Positions 26,444-34,737 of a stretch of DNA of 64,000 nucleotides are shown in pieces. The translations under genes and the position numbers were made by a program. How positions within the stretch are numbered: the stretch's first letter is position 1; each line of letters starts with the position of its first letter. This DNA is from Dyadobacter pollutisoli. Its GTDB lineage: Bacteria; Bacteroidota; Bacteroidia; Cytophagales; Spirosomataceae. The notes beneath the pieces were generated by a model. It saw nothing but the letters and a program-made list of their open reading frames with translations. It did no database searches and was not told the DNA's origin. The DNA lies in the NCBI RefSeq assembly GCF_026625565.1, contig NZ_CP112998.1, positions 1,614,501 through 1,678,500 on the forward strand, given 5' to 3'.

Positions 26444-26947
26444 TTATAGAAGGGGTTCGAGGACTTCCAACAGGTGTTTCACCTCGATCTCGCCGCTCAA
26501 TGTCATATCGGCCTGGGAGTAGTAGGGTAGGCGCTCGGTTATTTTACTTTGTAAAGTATCTTGTAAGGAGGCTGTTCCCGAAAGAATCGGCCTGTCGTCT
26601 TTGCCGTGGTTCTCGATCCGTCGCGCCAGATCAGCGGCCGGTACGTCCAGGAAAATGCTGATACCCATTTTTTTGATAAAAGACATATTGTCATAAAAAC
26701 AGGGGGTACCCCCGCCCGACGCCAATACGATCGCTTTTTGAGCTCCCGTTTCCTTTAATATCCGGCTCTCAACTTCACGAAAGTAAGTTTCTCCTTTTTG
26801 ACTAAAAATAGAAGGAATGTCCATCTGCTGATCTGTTTCAATCAACTTGTCGAGGTCAACGAAGCGGTATCCCAATGCCCGCGCCAGTTTTTTGCCAAGG
26901 GTAGTTTTGCCGGAAGACATCATTCCGACGAGTATAATGTTTTTCAT
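26444..26947 (-). CDS. aroK: Shikimate kinase
   Basis: A 167-residue P-loop kinase phosphorylating shikimate at O-3 for chorismate synthesis. Walker A is GMMSSGKTT (8-16), the shikimate-binding DLDKLIE is at about 31-37, FREVESRIL carries the conserved Arg, ASGGGTP is the glycine-rich substrate loop, and the lid Arg is in DDRPIL. ATG start at 26947. It is 29 bp downstream of the DoxX gene on the same strand, so probably in one operon. Confidence 0.95.
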   Translation of the reverse strand: MKNIILVGMMSSGKTTLGKKLARALGYRFVDLDKLIETDQQMDIPSIFSQKGETYFREVESRILKETGAQKAIVLASGGGTPCFYDNMSFIKKMGISIFLDVPAADLARRIENHGKDDRPILSGTASLQDTLQSKITERLPYYSQADMTLSGEIEVKHLLEVLEPLL

Positions 26948-26976
26948 TGAATGCTGGTTCTTCCGCAGAGCTGCTG

Positions 26977-28068
26977 CTATTTTACCAATTTTATAACTTC
27001 CTCAGCGGTAGGAGTGTCATTATAATGCCACTTTCCTTTAACCGTTCCCTCTTTCAGTAGCCACAGGCCGGGATTGGAACGTGAAATCGTCTTCAAAACA
27101 GTCGCGTCCACGTAGTAATATGGCGCGTTGAGCTGATGTTCGTTCAGGAATTTCTCGATCTCAGAGCTATTGCCGGAAGTTAGAATGACGGGGTCAATGC
27201 CCTTTGTCCGTACGTTATTGATGAGCTTATTCATGTCCGGCAAAGCAGCCGTGTTAATGTCGGTCAGATTTTTGATGATCAGAAACAGCTTTTTGCCTTT
27301 GAATGTTTCTTCGGTGAAATCTCCTGCATCATTCCATACTTTGTAATCGGTGATCTTTGGTTTAGCATCCTCATTGAGAACCACCATTTCTTTGAAAACC
27401 AGGGTCGTGTCGCTCGGGTACTTTTCGAACTCGAATTTTTCACCTCCTTTTTCGAAAATATACAGGTAACGAATCGGTTCCGAAGGTTTGAGTTGAGCGG
27501 GAATGTTAGCTCCCACACGATATGGCAGCAGATCAATAATCGGTAAATGTCTCAAAGAGTACACGGCAATCGCGAGCGATGCAATGGTCGAAATGACCAC
27601 AATGATACCGGTGGGGAAGGCTTTGAATTTTTTGCGGTAATAAACGATGACAAGAATCAGCGCCAGCAGGAACAAATCTTTTCCAAATGAAGTCCATGGA
27701 GTGAGTTTAATGGCCGCCCCGAAACATCCGCAGTCGGTTACCTTGTTGAAATATGCGGAGTAAAAAGTTAGGAAAGTAAAAAACAGAATAATAGCCAGAA
27801 GAAGCCATGAAATCGTTTTTGGCTTGTATGCCACCAACAACGCAATGCCCAGGACCACTTCGGCAGTACATAGGAATACCGAAAAGTAGAGGGCAAACGG
27901 AACCAGTGAAATGAAAAAATCATGGAAAGCGGGAAGATCAGCTGCGAATACTTCGAAATATTCTTCCAACTTGTATTGGGTCCCGATCGGATCGTTGAGC
28001 TTGATCAGACCGGAAAATATGAATAGCAGTCCTACTATGACACGCGAAATCTGAGCAAGAATTTTCAT
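26977..28068 (-). CDS. BT_3928-type DoxX/MauE membrane protein with C-terminal thioredoxin-like domain
   Basis: A 363-residue protein. The first half has four to five transmembrane helices of the DoxX/MauE type, starting with GLLFIFSGLIKLNDPIG. The redox-suggestive motif DCGCFGAAIKLTP lies just after the third helix (about 113-125). The second half (from about 190) is soluble, with a predicted thioredoxin-like pattern ending in WLLKEGTVKGKW, but without a CxxC. The family is common in Bacteroidetes near folP and DUF1599 genes. The function is not established; a membrane redox role is inferred. ATG start at 28068. Confidence 0.87.
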   Translation of the reverse strand: MKILAQISRVIVGLLFIFSGLIKLNDPIGTQYKLEEYFEVFAADLPAFHDFFISLVPFALYFSVFLCTAEVVLGIALLVAYKPKTISWLLLAIILFFTFLTFYSAYFNKVTDCGCFGAAIKLTPWTSFGKDLFLLALILVIVYYRKKFKAFPTGIIVVISTIASLAIAVYSLRHLPIIDLLPYRVGANIPAQLKPSEPIRYLYIFEKGGEKFEFEKYPSDTTLVFKEMVVLNEDAKPKITDYKVWNDAGDFTEETFKGKKLFLIIKNLTDINTAALPDMNKLINNVRTKGIDPVILTSGNSSEIEKFLNEHQLNAPYYYVDATVLKTISRSNPGLWLLKEGTVKGKWHYNDTPTAEEVIKLVK

Positions 28069-28108
28069 TTCAGATGGGTTAACGGGTTCGCCTTCCGGCT
28101 GGTTATGA

Positions 28109-28654
28109 TTAGTTAGTCTGCAATGAATTGGATTTAATCAAACAGAAGACAGAGTAATTGATAATGTCCTGGTAACCAGCTTTTACGCCTTCAGATACCA
28201 ATGTGTAGCCCTGGTTATCTTCAATTTGTTTGATCCTTAGCAGCTTCATCAGGATGATATCGGTCATGGAACTTACGCGCATATCGCGCCAGGCTTCACC
28301 ATAATCATGATTCTTATTAAACAAAAGCTCTTTTACTTCGTTCACCTGAATATTATAAAGAGTGGTTAGATCCGACTCGTCGATGATTTGCTTGCCCTCG
28401 CTGGAAGCGATCTGGATCAATGCCATCACGCAATAGTTGATAATTCCGATGAATTCGGAGGATACATCTTCGCTGACCTTTTGAACACCTTTTTCCTGAA
28501 TGGTGCGAATTCTCTGAGCTTTGATAAATATTTGATCCGTAATGGAAGGAATGCGCAGAATGCGCCATGAAGTTCCGTAATCTTTATTTTTTTTTGTAAA
28601 AAGATCTTGGCAATACTGAATGATTTCCTGATATTCCGCTTCTGTGGATTTCAC
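28109..28654 (-). CDS. DUF1599 domain protein (internal duplication)
   Basis: A 181-residue protein made of two similar halves. KKNKDYGTSWRI...SITDQIFIKAQRI in the first corresponds to NKNHDYGEAWRD...SMTDIILMKLLRI in the second, and each half ends with IINY. The KDYGxxW signature is that of DUF1599 (Pfam PF07659), which has been grouped with nucleotide-modification-associated domains, though its activity is unproven. The start is GTG at 28654; an in-frame stop lies two codons upstream, so no longer version is possible. It is divergent from folP, 81 bp away. Confidence 0.9.
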   Translation of the reverse strand: MKSTEAEYQEIIQYCQDLFTKKNKDYGTSWRILRIPSITDQIFIKAQRIRTIQEKGVQKVSEDVSSEFIGIINYCVMALIQIASSEGKQIIDESDLTTLYNIQVNEVKELLFNKNHDYGEAWRDMRVSSMTDIILMKLLRIKQIEDNQGYTLVSEGVKAGYQDIINYSVFCLIKSNSLQTN

Positions 28655-28735
28655 TGTTTAATTGGTTTACTGCATTTGTGGCGTTAGTAACAAATTACCT
28701 CATATTCATCCTATTGCCCGCATTTAACAAGATTT

Positions 28736-29587
28736 ATGTCGCAAGTTAGCAAAAAAACGCTCAACGTAAGAGGTCAGCTTTTCGATCTGTCAACGCCAGT
28801 GGTGATGGGAATACTCAATATGACCGAAGATTCTTTTTACTCTGAAAGCCGTGTTGGAACCCACAACGAGCTGATTGACAAAGCCGGGAAAATGATCGAG
28901 GAAGGAGCGGGCATTATTGATATCGGCGGCTATTCTACCCGGCCCGGTGCGAAGGAAATTGACCAGCAGGAGGAGGGAGATAGGATAGAATCGGCTGTCG
29001 AGCCGCTCAGTAAGTATTTTCCTGATTTGGTGATTTCTGTTGATACCTTTCGTGCTCAGGTGGCAAAAAGAGGGATACAAAAGGGCGCACATATTATTAA
29101 TGATGTTGCTGGCGGGAGCCTGGATATGGAAATGTTTGATACGGTGGCCGCATTAAAAGTACCTTACATTCTGATGCACATGCGGGGAACACCCCAGACA
29201 ATGAACCAAATGACGACATATGGCCAGCTAATATCGGAGATTATCAGCGACCTTCAGGCCAAAGCCGTTGAGCTAAGAAAGAGGGGAGTGGCGGACCTGA
29301 TTATTGATCCCGGGTTTGGATTTGCCAAGACGATCGCACAGAATTTTGAATTGATGCGGCATTTGCCTGAATTCAGTTTACTGGGGTATCCGGTGCTGGC
29401 AGGAATTTCGAGAAAGACAACCATTTACAAAACGCTTGGAGTTTCAGCGGATGAAGCATTAAATGGGACCACGGTGCTTAACACGCTGGCATTACAACGG
29501 GGCGCCTCCATTCTTCGTGTGCATGATGTCAGGCCGGCGATAGAAGTGGTAAAACTATGGATACAGGCTGGTAACTGTATGAATTAA
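28736..29587 (+). CDS. folP: Dihydropteroate synthase
   Basis: A 283-residue TIM-barrel enzyme joining p-aminobenzoate to hydroxymethyl-dihydropterin pyrophosphate in folate synthesis. Signatures: VVMGILNMTEDSFY (loop 1), GAGIIDIGGYSTRPGA (loop 2), ISVDTFRAQVA, HIINDVAGG, LMHMRGTP, and GISRKTTI for the final phosphate-binding site. ATG start at 28736. cdaA follows 37 bp downstream and is probably co-transcribed. Confidence 0.96.
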   Translation: MSQVSKKTLNVRGQLFDLSTPVVMGILNMTEDSFYSESRVGTHNELIDKAGKMIEEGAGIIDIGGYSTRPGAKEIDQQEEGDRIESAVEPLSKYFPDLVISVDTFRAQVAKRGIQKGAHIINDVAGGSLDMEMFDTVAALKVPYILMHMRGTPQTMNQMTTYGQLISEIISDLQAKAVELRKRGVADLIIDPGFGFAKTIAQNFELMRHLPEFSLLGYPVLAGISRKTTIYKTLGVSADEALNGTTVLNTLALQRGASILRVHDVRPAIEVVKLWIQAGNCMN

Positions 29588-29624
29588 AATAGTAATTTAG
29601 TCGCGAAATAATATTGATTTTCAT

Positions 29625-30428
29625 ATGCGTGTGGGTTTTTTGAACATCAATTGGGCTGACGTCCTGGATGTTTTTTTAGTGTCTGTTCTTCTTTATCAGG
29701 TATATACGCTGGTGAGGGGAAGTATTGCAAGCCGGGTTTTTCTGGGCTATTTATTTGTATATGTTTTTTATCTGGTTGTAAAAGGATTGGGTTTGGGCCT
29801 GCTGACTGCCATTTTACAGTATTTTATGGGTGTGGGAGCTGTGGCTTTGATCGTTATTTTTCAACAGGAAATCCGTCGCTTTCTGCTCATTATTGGCAAA
29901 TCAACGGTGTATACCAATAATGGTTTTCTCAAAAAGGTAATGGGGAATTCCGTAAGGGATTTCAAAGTGGAAAACCTTAGAGACATCATTGATGCCAGCA
30001 AAACCATTGCCGCTAATTTTACCGGGGCCCTGATCGTAGTTAATAAGCGGGACGATCTGAGTAAATATGTGGAAACGGGAGAATTGTTGGACGCCCGTGT
30101 TTCCAAGCCACTGCTTGTGTCGCTTTTTAACCAATATAGTGAGTTGCACGACGGCGCCGTAGTGATCGTGGACGGGGTTTTAAAGGCCGCCAGATGCGTA
30201 CTTCCTGTTGCAGATGGCGTGGACGTACCCTCCTCACTGGGCTTTCGTCACCGGGCGGCAATGGGAATGAGTGAAGCTACTGACGCGATTGTTATTGTTA
30301 TTTCAGAGCAGACAGGCAAGATTTCACTGGCCGTGGAAGGGGAGCTGCACAGCAATATTCCATATAACGAGCTGGAAATCCGGATCGAAGAGTATCTGGC
30401 ATCGGACGTTCAGCGGATGCCGAAGTAG
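29625..30428 (+). CDS. cdaA: Diadenylate cyclase CdaA (c-di-AMP synthase)
   Basis: A 267-residue membrane-anchored cyclase making the second messenger c-di-AMP from two ATP. Three hydrophobic helices occupy about residues 10-90. The DAC domain carries the catalytic LHDGAVVI (DGA) and GFRHRAAMG (RHR) motifs. c-di-AMP normally controls potassium and osmolyte balance and envelope stress. The folP-cdaA order is common in Bacteroidetes. No phosphodiesterase or CdaR-like regulator is visible here. ATG start at 29625. Confidence 0.95.
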   Translation: MRVGFLNINWADVLDVFLVSVLLYQVYTLVRGSIASRVFLGYLFVYVFYLVVKGLGLGLLTAILQYFMGVGAVALIVIFQQEIRRFLLIIGKSTVYTNNGFLKKVMGNSVRDFKVENLRDIIDASKTIAANFTGALIVVNKRDDLSKYVETGELLDARVSKPLLVSLFNQYSELHDGAVVIVDGVLKAARCVLPVADGVDVPSSLGFRHRAAMGMSEATDAIVIVISEQTGKISLAVEGELHSNIPYNELEIRIEEYLASDVQRMPK

Positions 30429-30463
30429 CCGATGAAAGATTCTCAAATATATTTCCCGCTAAA

Positions 30464-30495
30464 TTTGGCATTTTAAGAAGCAATTTCTATTTTTG
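30464..30495 (+). promoter_or_regulatory. Promoter of rpsT
   Basis: TTTG (30464-30467), 20 nt, then TATTTTTG (30488-30495), an excellent match to the Bacteroidetes consensus. It lies 41 bp upstream of the rpsT ATG. Confidence 0.75.
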
Positions 30496-30536
30496 CAAAC
30501 CGAAATGAGAAATAGAAAAATATCAAGTACAAAATA

Positions 30537-30800
30537 ATGGCAAATCATAAATCAGCTTTAAAAAGAATTCGCGCTAACGAAACTAAGCGTTTGCGTAATC
30601 GTTACCAGCACAAAACTACACGTTCGTACATAAAGAAATTGCGTGAAACGACTGATAAGGCAGTAGCTGTTGAAGTTTACAAAACTGTTTCTTCAATGTT
30701 GGATCGTTTGGCAAAGAAAAATATTATCCATAAGAAAAAAGCTTCTAACCAGAAGTCGAAATTGGCCAAATTGGTTAATTCACTTGCGATAGCAGCATAA
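30537..30800 (+). CDS. rpsT: 30S ribosomal protein S20
   Basis: An 87-residue basic helical protein of the 30S body that contacts 16S rRNA. It begins MANHKSALKRIRANE and contains RNRYQHKTTRSYIKKLR, both family signatures. It ends with HKKKASNQKSKLAKLVNSLA. ATG start at 30537, with its own promoter and terminator. The codons are noticeably biased, as expected for a highly expressed gene. Confidence 0.97.
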   Translation: MANHKSALKRIRANETKRLRNRYQHKTTRSYIKKLRETTDKAVAVEVYKTVSSMLDRLAKKNIIHKKKASNQKSKLAKLVNSLAIAA

Positions 30801-30815
30801 GACTTTTCTAAAAGG

Positions 30816-30858
30816 AAATAAACCCCGGTAACTTAATTGCCGGGGTTTATTTTTTTTA
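30816..30858 (+). terminator. Rho-independent terminator of rpsT
   Basis: A 13-bp stem AAATAAACCCCGG (30816-30828) with CCGGGGTTTATTT (30840-30852), followed by a long T-run. Confidence 0.95.
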
Positions 30859-30870
30859 TTGTATATTGCG

Positions 30871-30927
30871 ATTTCATGAAAGAAACCTTGTAGGGCGCTC
30901 CGCCCTACAAGGTTTCTTTCATGAAAT
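30871..30927. repeat. Perfect 27-bp inverted repeat with 3-nt loop
   Basis: Bases 30871-30897 are the exact reverse complement of 30901-30927, with CTC between. The core is ACCTTGTAGGGCG/CGCCCTACAAGGT. There is no T-run, and the rpsT terminator already precedes it, so it is unlikely to be a simple terminator. It could be a dispersed palindromic (REP-like) element or a protein-binding or RNA-processing site. Confidence 0.95.
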
Positions 30928-30971
30928 ACGTTTTATATTTTTCAAACCACCTAAAACCTAAATTCTGGTAC

Positions 30972-32246
30972 ATGAAAAAAGTCGCATTATTTGCCGGTTT
31001 GGCAGCTCTTGGAAGTCTTCCGTCGGTTGCCCAATCACCCATTAACTTCAATGCACGCGGTCTGGTTGTAGTTTCGGACGCAGATATGGCAGCTTCGGCA
31101 CTTGTTGATGGTAAGTTATTGAGGGACGTCACATCGAGAGATCAGTTAACGACCATCAAATTTCCGGTTGAGAGAGGAAGTAAAGGGTTAGGTACCGCAT
31201 TGGTGTCCAATTCCGCCCTGGCAGGCTCGAAGGGACTAGCTGTTCCCGTAAACGGGGGGCTGGCCTTTGTTTTGGAAAACCGAATCAGACCGGAAGATGC
31301 TGTTGCTGAGTATAAAGATCCGGCAAAGGAATTTCCGGCGGGAGAAAAACTTTTTGTTGTTGATATAACAAATCTGGCTGCTCCAAAAGCTAAGTTTGGT
31401 TTCCCGGTAGGCAGAAAGCCAACAGCGATAGATATCAACAAAAACGAATTAATCCTTTCTACAACCGACGCCGGTAAGGAATTGGTATTCATTGAAGCCG
31501 GACCGGACGGTAAGCCTGCACGTTTCCTGAATTTGCCAGCAGCTATTGATACAGCCAATAAGATCGTTGATCTTTCCTGGCATCCATCGGGTGATTTTAT
31601 TGCTTTTACACTGGACAACTCCAATGAGGTAGGATTATATAAAGTAATCAGAGAAGCTGGCAAGTTAAAAAATGTCGAAATGGTTGGTAAGCCAATAAAA
31701 GTGGGTACAGACCCTACCTTTGGACGTTTCTCGCCTGATGGAAAGCACTATCTGGTGCTGGATTCAAAAGCTGCGGCTGGAAAAGGTACCGCAGAAGGGG
31801 ATGTAGTGGTTGTTGATTTTTCAATGGATGGCGCCGTCGAACACAAAGTGGCAGGGCAGGTTCCGGTAGGTATCAACACCGGCTCTTTTGCGATCAGCCC
31901 GGATGGGACAATGCTGGTAGCAGTAAATGCAGGAAAAAGCGGCGCGCCGTGGACAGAAGCAGGAGCCGGAACAGGCGCTTCGCTCACATTATGCAAAGTT
32001 GCGGCGACTGGCGTCCCTACGAAAGTAGCCGACTATCCATTTGAAGGTATTTTCCCTCAAAGTGTCGCATTTGATAAAGACGGCTCTAACCTGGCCGTTG
32101 GCGTTTGCGAGTATCTGGAGTATGGCAGTGGAAATGGCGGTGTAGAATTCTGGAGTGTAACAAAAGGGGATACCCCGGCACTCAAAAAGCAAGGCGCGAA
32201 GATCAGCGTGGGCAGAGGGGCACACACGTTACGCGTGATTCCTTGA
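30972..32246 (+). CDS. Secreted beta-propeller (lactonase/WD40-like) protein
   Basis: A 424-residue protein. A signal peptide (MKKVALFAGLAALG to SVAQ, about 1-21) is followed by repeated propeller-like blades with motifs such as LSWHPSGDFIAFTLDN, GRFSPDGKHYLVLDS, AISPDGTMLVAVNAG and VAFDKDGSNLAVGVCE. These suggest six or seven blades, as in 6-phosphogluconolactonase-like and cytochrome-D1-like repeat proteins. No catalytic residues can be assigned. I use the ATG at 30972; an upstream in-frame ATG at 30921 lies inside the palindrome and would put extra residues before a clean signal peptide. A terminator follows. Confidence 0.85.
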   Translation: MKKVALFAGLAALGSLPSVAQSPINFNARGLVVVSDADMAASALVDGKLLRDVTSRDQLTTIKFPVERGSKGLGTALVSNSALAGSKGLAVPVNGGLAFVLENRIRPEDAVAEYKDPAKEFPAGEKLFVVDITNLAAPKAKFGFPVGRKPTAIDINKNELILSTTDAGKELVFIEAGPDGKPARFLNLPAAIDTANKIVDLSWHPSGDFIAFTLDNSNEVGLYKVIREAGKLKNVEMVGKPIKVGTDPTFGRFSPDGKHYLVLDSKAAAGKGTAEGDVVVVDFSMDGAVEHKVAGQVPVGINTGSFAISPDGTMLVAVNAGKSGAPWTEAGAGTGASLTLCKVAATGVPTKVADYPFEGIFPQSVAFDKDGSNLAVGVCEYLEYGSGNGGVEFWSVTKGDTPALKKQGAKISVGRGAHTLRVIP

Positions 32247-32267
32247 TCCAATCAGTTTTTAAATTGC

Positions 32268-32295
32268 AACGGGCCGGCGATTACCGGCCCGTTTT
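32268..32295 (+). terminator. Rho-independent terminator after the beta-propeller gene
   Basis: A 10-bp GC-rich stem AACGGGCCGG (32268-32277) with CCGGCCCGTT (32284-32293), then a T-rich tail. Confidence 0.9.
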
Positions 32296-32341
32296 GTTTG
32301 CTTTTAGTTTATTCAAACATGCTAAATCGGCGTGTTTTTTG

Positions 32342-32349
32342 TAGTTTTG
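32342..32349 (+). promoter_or_regulatory. Candidate -7 box of the ABC-F gene
   Basis: TAGTTTTG matches TAnnTTTG, 30 bp upstream of the ATG at 32379, supporting that start. The -33 element is weak. Confidence 0.5.
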
Positions 32350-32378
32350 CGGTCTCATTCATAAAAATCAATTTTAAG

Positions 32379-33992
32379 ATGATTACGGTTCAGAACGTAT
32401 CCTTACGATACGGTAAAAGGGTATTATTCGACGAAGTAAATATAAAATTTGTCCCGGGTAATTGTTACGGTGTGATTGGAGCTAACGGGGCAGGTAAATC
32501 GACATTTCTGAAAATCCTTTCAGGAGAAATTGAATCGCAAACCGGAAGTGTCGGCATGAACCCTGGTGAAAGGATGACATTCCTGAAACAGGACCAGTTT
32601 GAATTTGATGCCTATACAGTAATGGATACAGTGATTTTGGGACACGAACGTCTTTACAAAATCATGAAAGAGCGCGAGACGATATACGAAAAGGAAGATT
32701 TTACAGATGCTGACGGAGAAAAAGCTGCTGATCTTGAAGCTGAGTTTGCGGACCTGAATGGTTGGGAAGCGGAAACCGAAGCAGCGCAGTTGTTGAGCGG
32801 CCTGGGGCTTGGAGAGGAGCTGCATTCGGCATTGATGAGTGATTTGAATGCGAATGACAAAGTGAGGGTGCTTCTTGCGCAGGCCCTGTTTGGTAATCCT
32901 GATGTTCTTTTGCTGGATGAGCCTACCAACAACCTGGACGTGGAGACAGTTTTGTGGCTGGAAAACTTCCTGGCGGATTTCAAAAATACGGTCATCGTTG
33001 TATCCCATGACCGCCACTTCCTCGACGAGGTTTGTACGCATGTGGTAGACATCGATTTCAGCAAAGTGCAAATGTTCTCAGGTAACTATTCATTCTGGTA
33101 CGAATCCAGCCAATTGGCCTTGAAGCAGCGCCAGGATGCGAACAGAAAATCAGAGGATAAAAAGAAAGAACTTGAAGAGTTTATTCGCAGGTTTAGCGCC
33201 AATGCTTCAAAATCCAAGCAGGCAACGTCCCGCGCGAAACTATTGGAGAAACTGACGATCGACGATATCAAGCCTTCGTCCCGTAAGTACCCATACATTG
33301 CATTCAAGTCGGAAAGAGAAGTGGGTGATCAGCTTTTGCGCGTTGAGGGATTGGCCAAAACCGCAGACGATGGTACCAAGCTTTTCGAAAACCTGAGCTT
33401 TAATGTTAATAAGGGTGATAAAATTGCGTTTGTAAGCCGCAATGTAATGGCTATCAGCTCGTTTTTTGATATCATCAATGAGATTCAGAAAGCGGATAAA
33501 GGTACTTACACCTGGGGCGTTACAATCACCAAATCCTATTTCACCAAGGACCCTACATCTTTCTTTGATGTCGATCTAAATCTGGTGGACTGGCTTCGTC
33601 AGTATTCTGAGGAGAAGGATGAAAGCTTTATCCGCGGGTTTTTAGGCCGGATGCTTTTCTCGGGAGAGGAGTCGTTGAAGAAAGCGAAGGTGCTTTCAGG
33701 AGGTGAAAAAGTACGTTGTATGCTTTCTCGCACCATGCTTTCGGGTGCGAATGCGCTGGTTTTGGATGATCCGACCAACCATCTTGACCTTGAATCCATT
33801 ACGGCATTGAACAATGGTCTGATCGATTTTCAGGGCTGTCTGTTGTTTTATTCCCATGACCATCAGTTCGTGCATACCATTGCCAACCGGATCATTGAGA
33901 TAGGGCCAAAAGGTATTCTCGACAAGTTGATGACCTACGACGAATTCTTAAAAGACGAAACCGTCAAACAGCAGCGACAGAAGTTGTATTAA
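32379..33992 (+). CDS. ABC-F family ATPase (ribosome-associated type) with one degenerate ATP site
   Basis: A 537-residue soluble protein with two ATP-binding cassettes and no membrane domain. NBD1 has Walker A GANGAGKST (34-42) and Walker B LLLDEPTNNLD (Glu181), but its signature position reads DLNANDKVR instead of LSGGE. A charged linker (about 245-300) is the P-site tRNA-interaction motif region. NBD2 keeps LSGGEKVR but has lost Walker A (SRNVMAISS, about 353-361), and its Walker B reads VLDDPTNHLD with Asp replacing the catalytic Glu. ABC-F proteins act on ribosomes. I use the ATG at 32379; an upstream ATG would precede the promoter. Confidence 0.93.
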   Translation: MITVQNVSLRYGKRVLFDEVNIKFVPGNCYGVIGANGAGKSTFLKILSGEIESQTGSVGMNPGERMTFLKQDQFEFDAYTVMDTVILGHERLYKIMKERETIYEKEDFTDADGEKAADLEAEFADLNGWEAETEAAQLLSGLGLGEELHSALMSDLNANDKVRVLLAQALFGNPDVLLLDEPTNNLDVETVLWLENFLADFKNTVIVVSHDRHFLDEVCTHVVDIDFSKVQMFSGNYSFWYESSQLALKQRQDANRKSEDKKKELEEFIRRFSANASKSKQATSRAKLLEKLTIDDIKPSSRKYPYIAFKSEREVGDQLLRVEGLAKTADDGTKLFENLSFNVNKGDKIAFVSRNVMAISSFFDIINEIQKADKGTYTWGVTITKSYFTKDPTSFFDVDLNLVDWLRQYSEEKDESFIRGFLGRMLFSGEESLKKAKVLSGGEKVRCMLSRTMLSGANALVLDDPTNHLDLESITALNNGLIDFQGCLLFYSHDHQFVHTIANRIIEIGPKGILDKLMTYDEFLKDETVKQQRQKLY

Positions 33993-34008
33993 GAAAAATA
34001 GAATAGCT

Positions 34009-34054
34009 ATAAAAAGAAACAGGCCTTCGTTATCGAAGGCCTGTTTCTTTTTAT
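34009..34054. terminator. Very long bidirectional terminator hairpin
   Basis: A perfect 21-bp stem (34009-34029 with 34034-34054) and a TTAT loop. The core AACAGGCCTTCG is flanked by A/T tracts that act as T-runs in both directions, between convergent genes. Confidence 0.95.
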
Positions 34055-34071
34055 AAGGATTACAATCCTGC

Positions 34072-34707
34072 TTAATCGTAGCTCAAACCGTACTGTTTCA
34101 GTACATCCGCCGGAACGCCTTCCCAAACATTGGGAGTATTGCCTACGTAGCCAAGGTCATCGATACCTATCCTTGACGTATAAAAGCCCGATGCTGTGAG
34201 GTTACGCATCAAATTAAAGAATGCCACGCCCTGGCTTAAAGCAGGTTTTGCTTTTTCAGGATAAGCGATGTCGTCAATGATCTGCAGTTGCTGCGCTTTG
34301 GTACTGAGGGTAAAATTCTTCTTGAACCGTTTGTTTGATTCGATATCGAGCCATTTGAGTCCTCCCCGCAAAGGAATCTGGTTTTGAGGCATATCCTTGG
34401 CGATAAATTCTATAAAATCGGGGACACCTGCTTGTGAAGCGCTTCCTGATTTTGCATCGGCTGGAATAATGATATCAACAAGAACTTTTATCGTGGCTAA
34501 TTCAGCAACTGTGAAAAATTTCTCTTTCATCAATTTGGCGTCACGGATCGCTTCTTCCTTTTGCCTTCCACCCGGGATCTTGATCGGGGTTTCCGGTGGG
34601 GTCATCGTATCTAGTTCTCTCTGCTCGGCAAGGGCTACCTGCGGATTAAGCGCGGTAATTCCCAGAGAGCTAAGCGTCAAGGCTTTAAGTGTATCTCTGC
34701 GTTTCAT
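34072..34707 (-). CDS. Gluconate 2-dehydrogenase subunit 3 family protein (small subunit of the GMC dehydrogenase)
   Basis: A 211-residue protein with a twin-arginine-like signal (KRRDTLKALTLSSLG) in the first 28 residues, then a helical domain of the gluconate 2-dehydrogenase subunit 3 family (FTVAELATIKVLVDIIIPAD). In known sugar and glucoside dehydrogenases this subunit pairs with a GMC flavoprotein lacking its own signal and carries it through the Tat pathway. The catalytic gene lies 30 bp upstream on the same strand, which fits. No cytochrome c subunit gene is adjacent. ATG start at 34707. Confidence 0.92.
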   Translation of the reverse strand: MKRRDTLKALTLSSLGITALNPQVALAEQRELDTMTPPETPIKIPGGRQKEEAIRDAKLMKEKFFTVAELATIKVLVDIIIPADAKSGSASQAGVPDFIEFIAKDMPQNQIPLRGGLKWLDIESNKRFKKNFTLSTKAQQLQIIDDIAYPEKAKPALSQGVAFFNLMRNLTASGFYTSRIGIDDLGYVGNTPNVWEGVPADVLKQYGLSYD

Positions 34708-34737
34708 AAGGTATGATTTGAAACAATGTTCAAATGA

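Noticed and set aside
32268..32295. GC-rich palindrome as a possible regulatory site
   Set aside because: Position after a stop and before a T-rich tail makes it an ordinary terminator.
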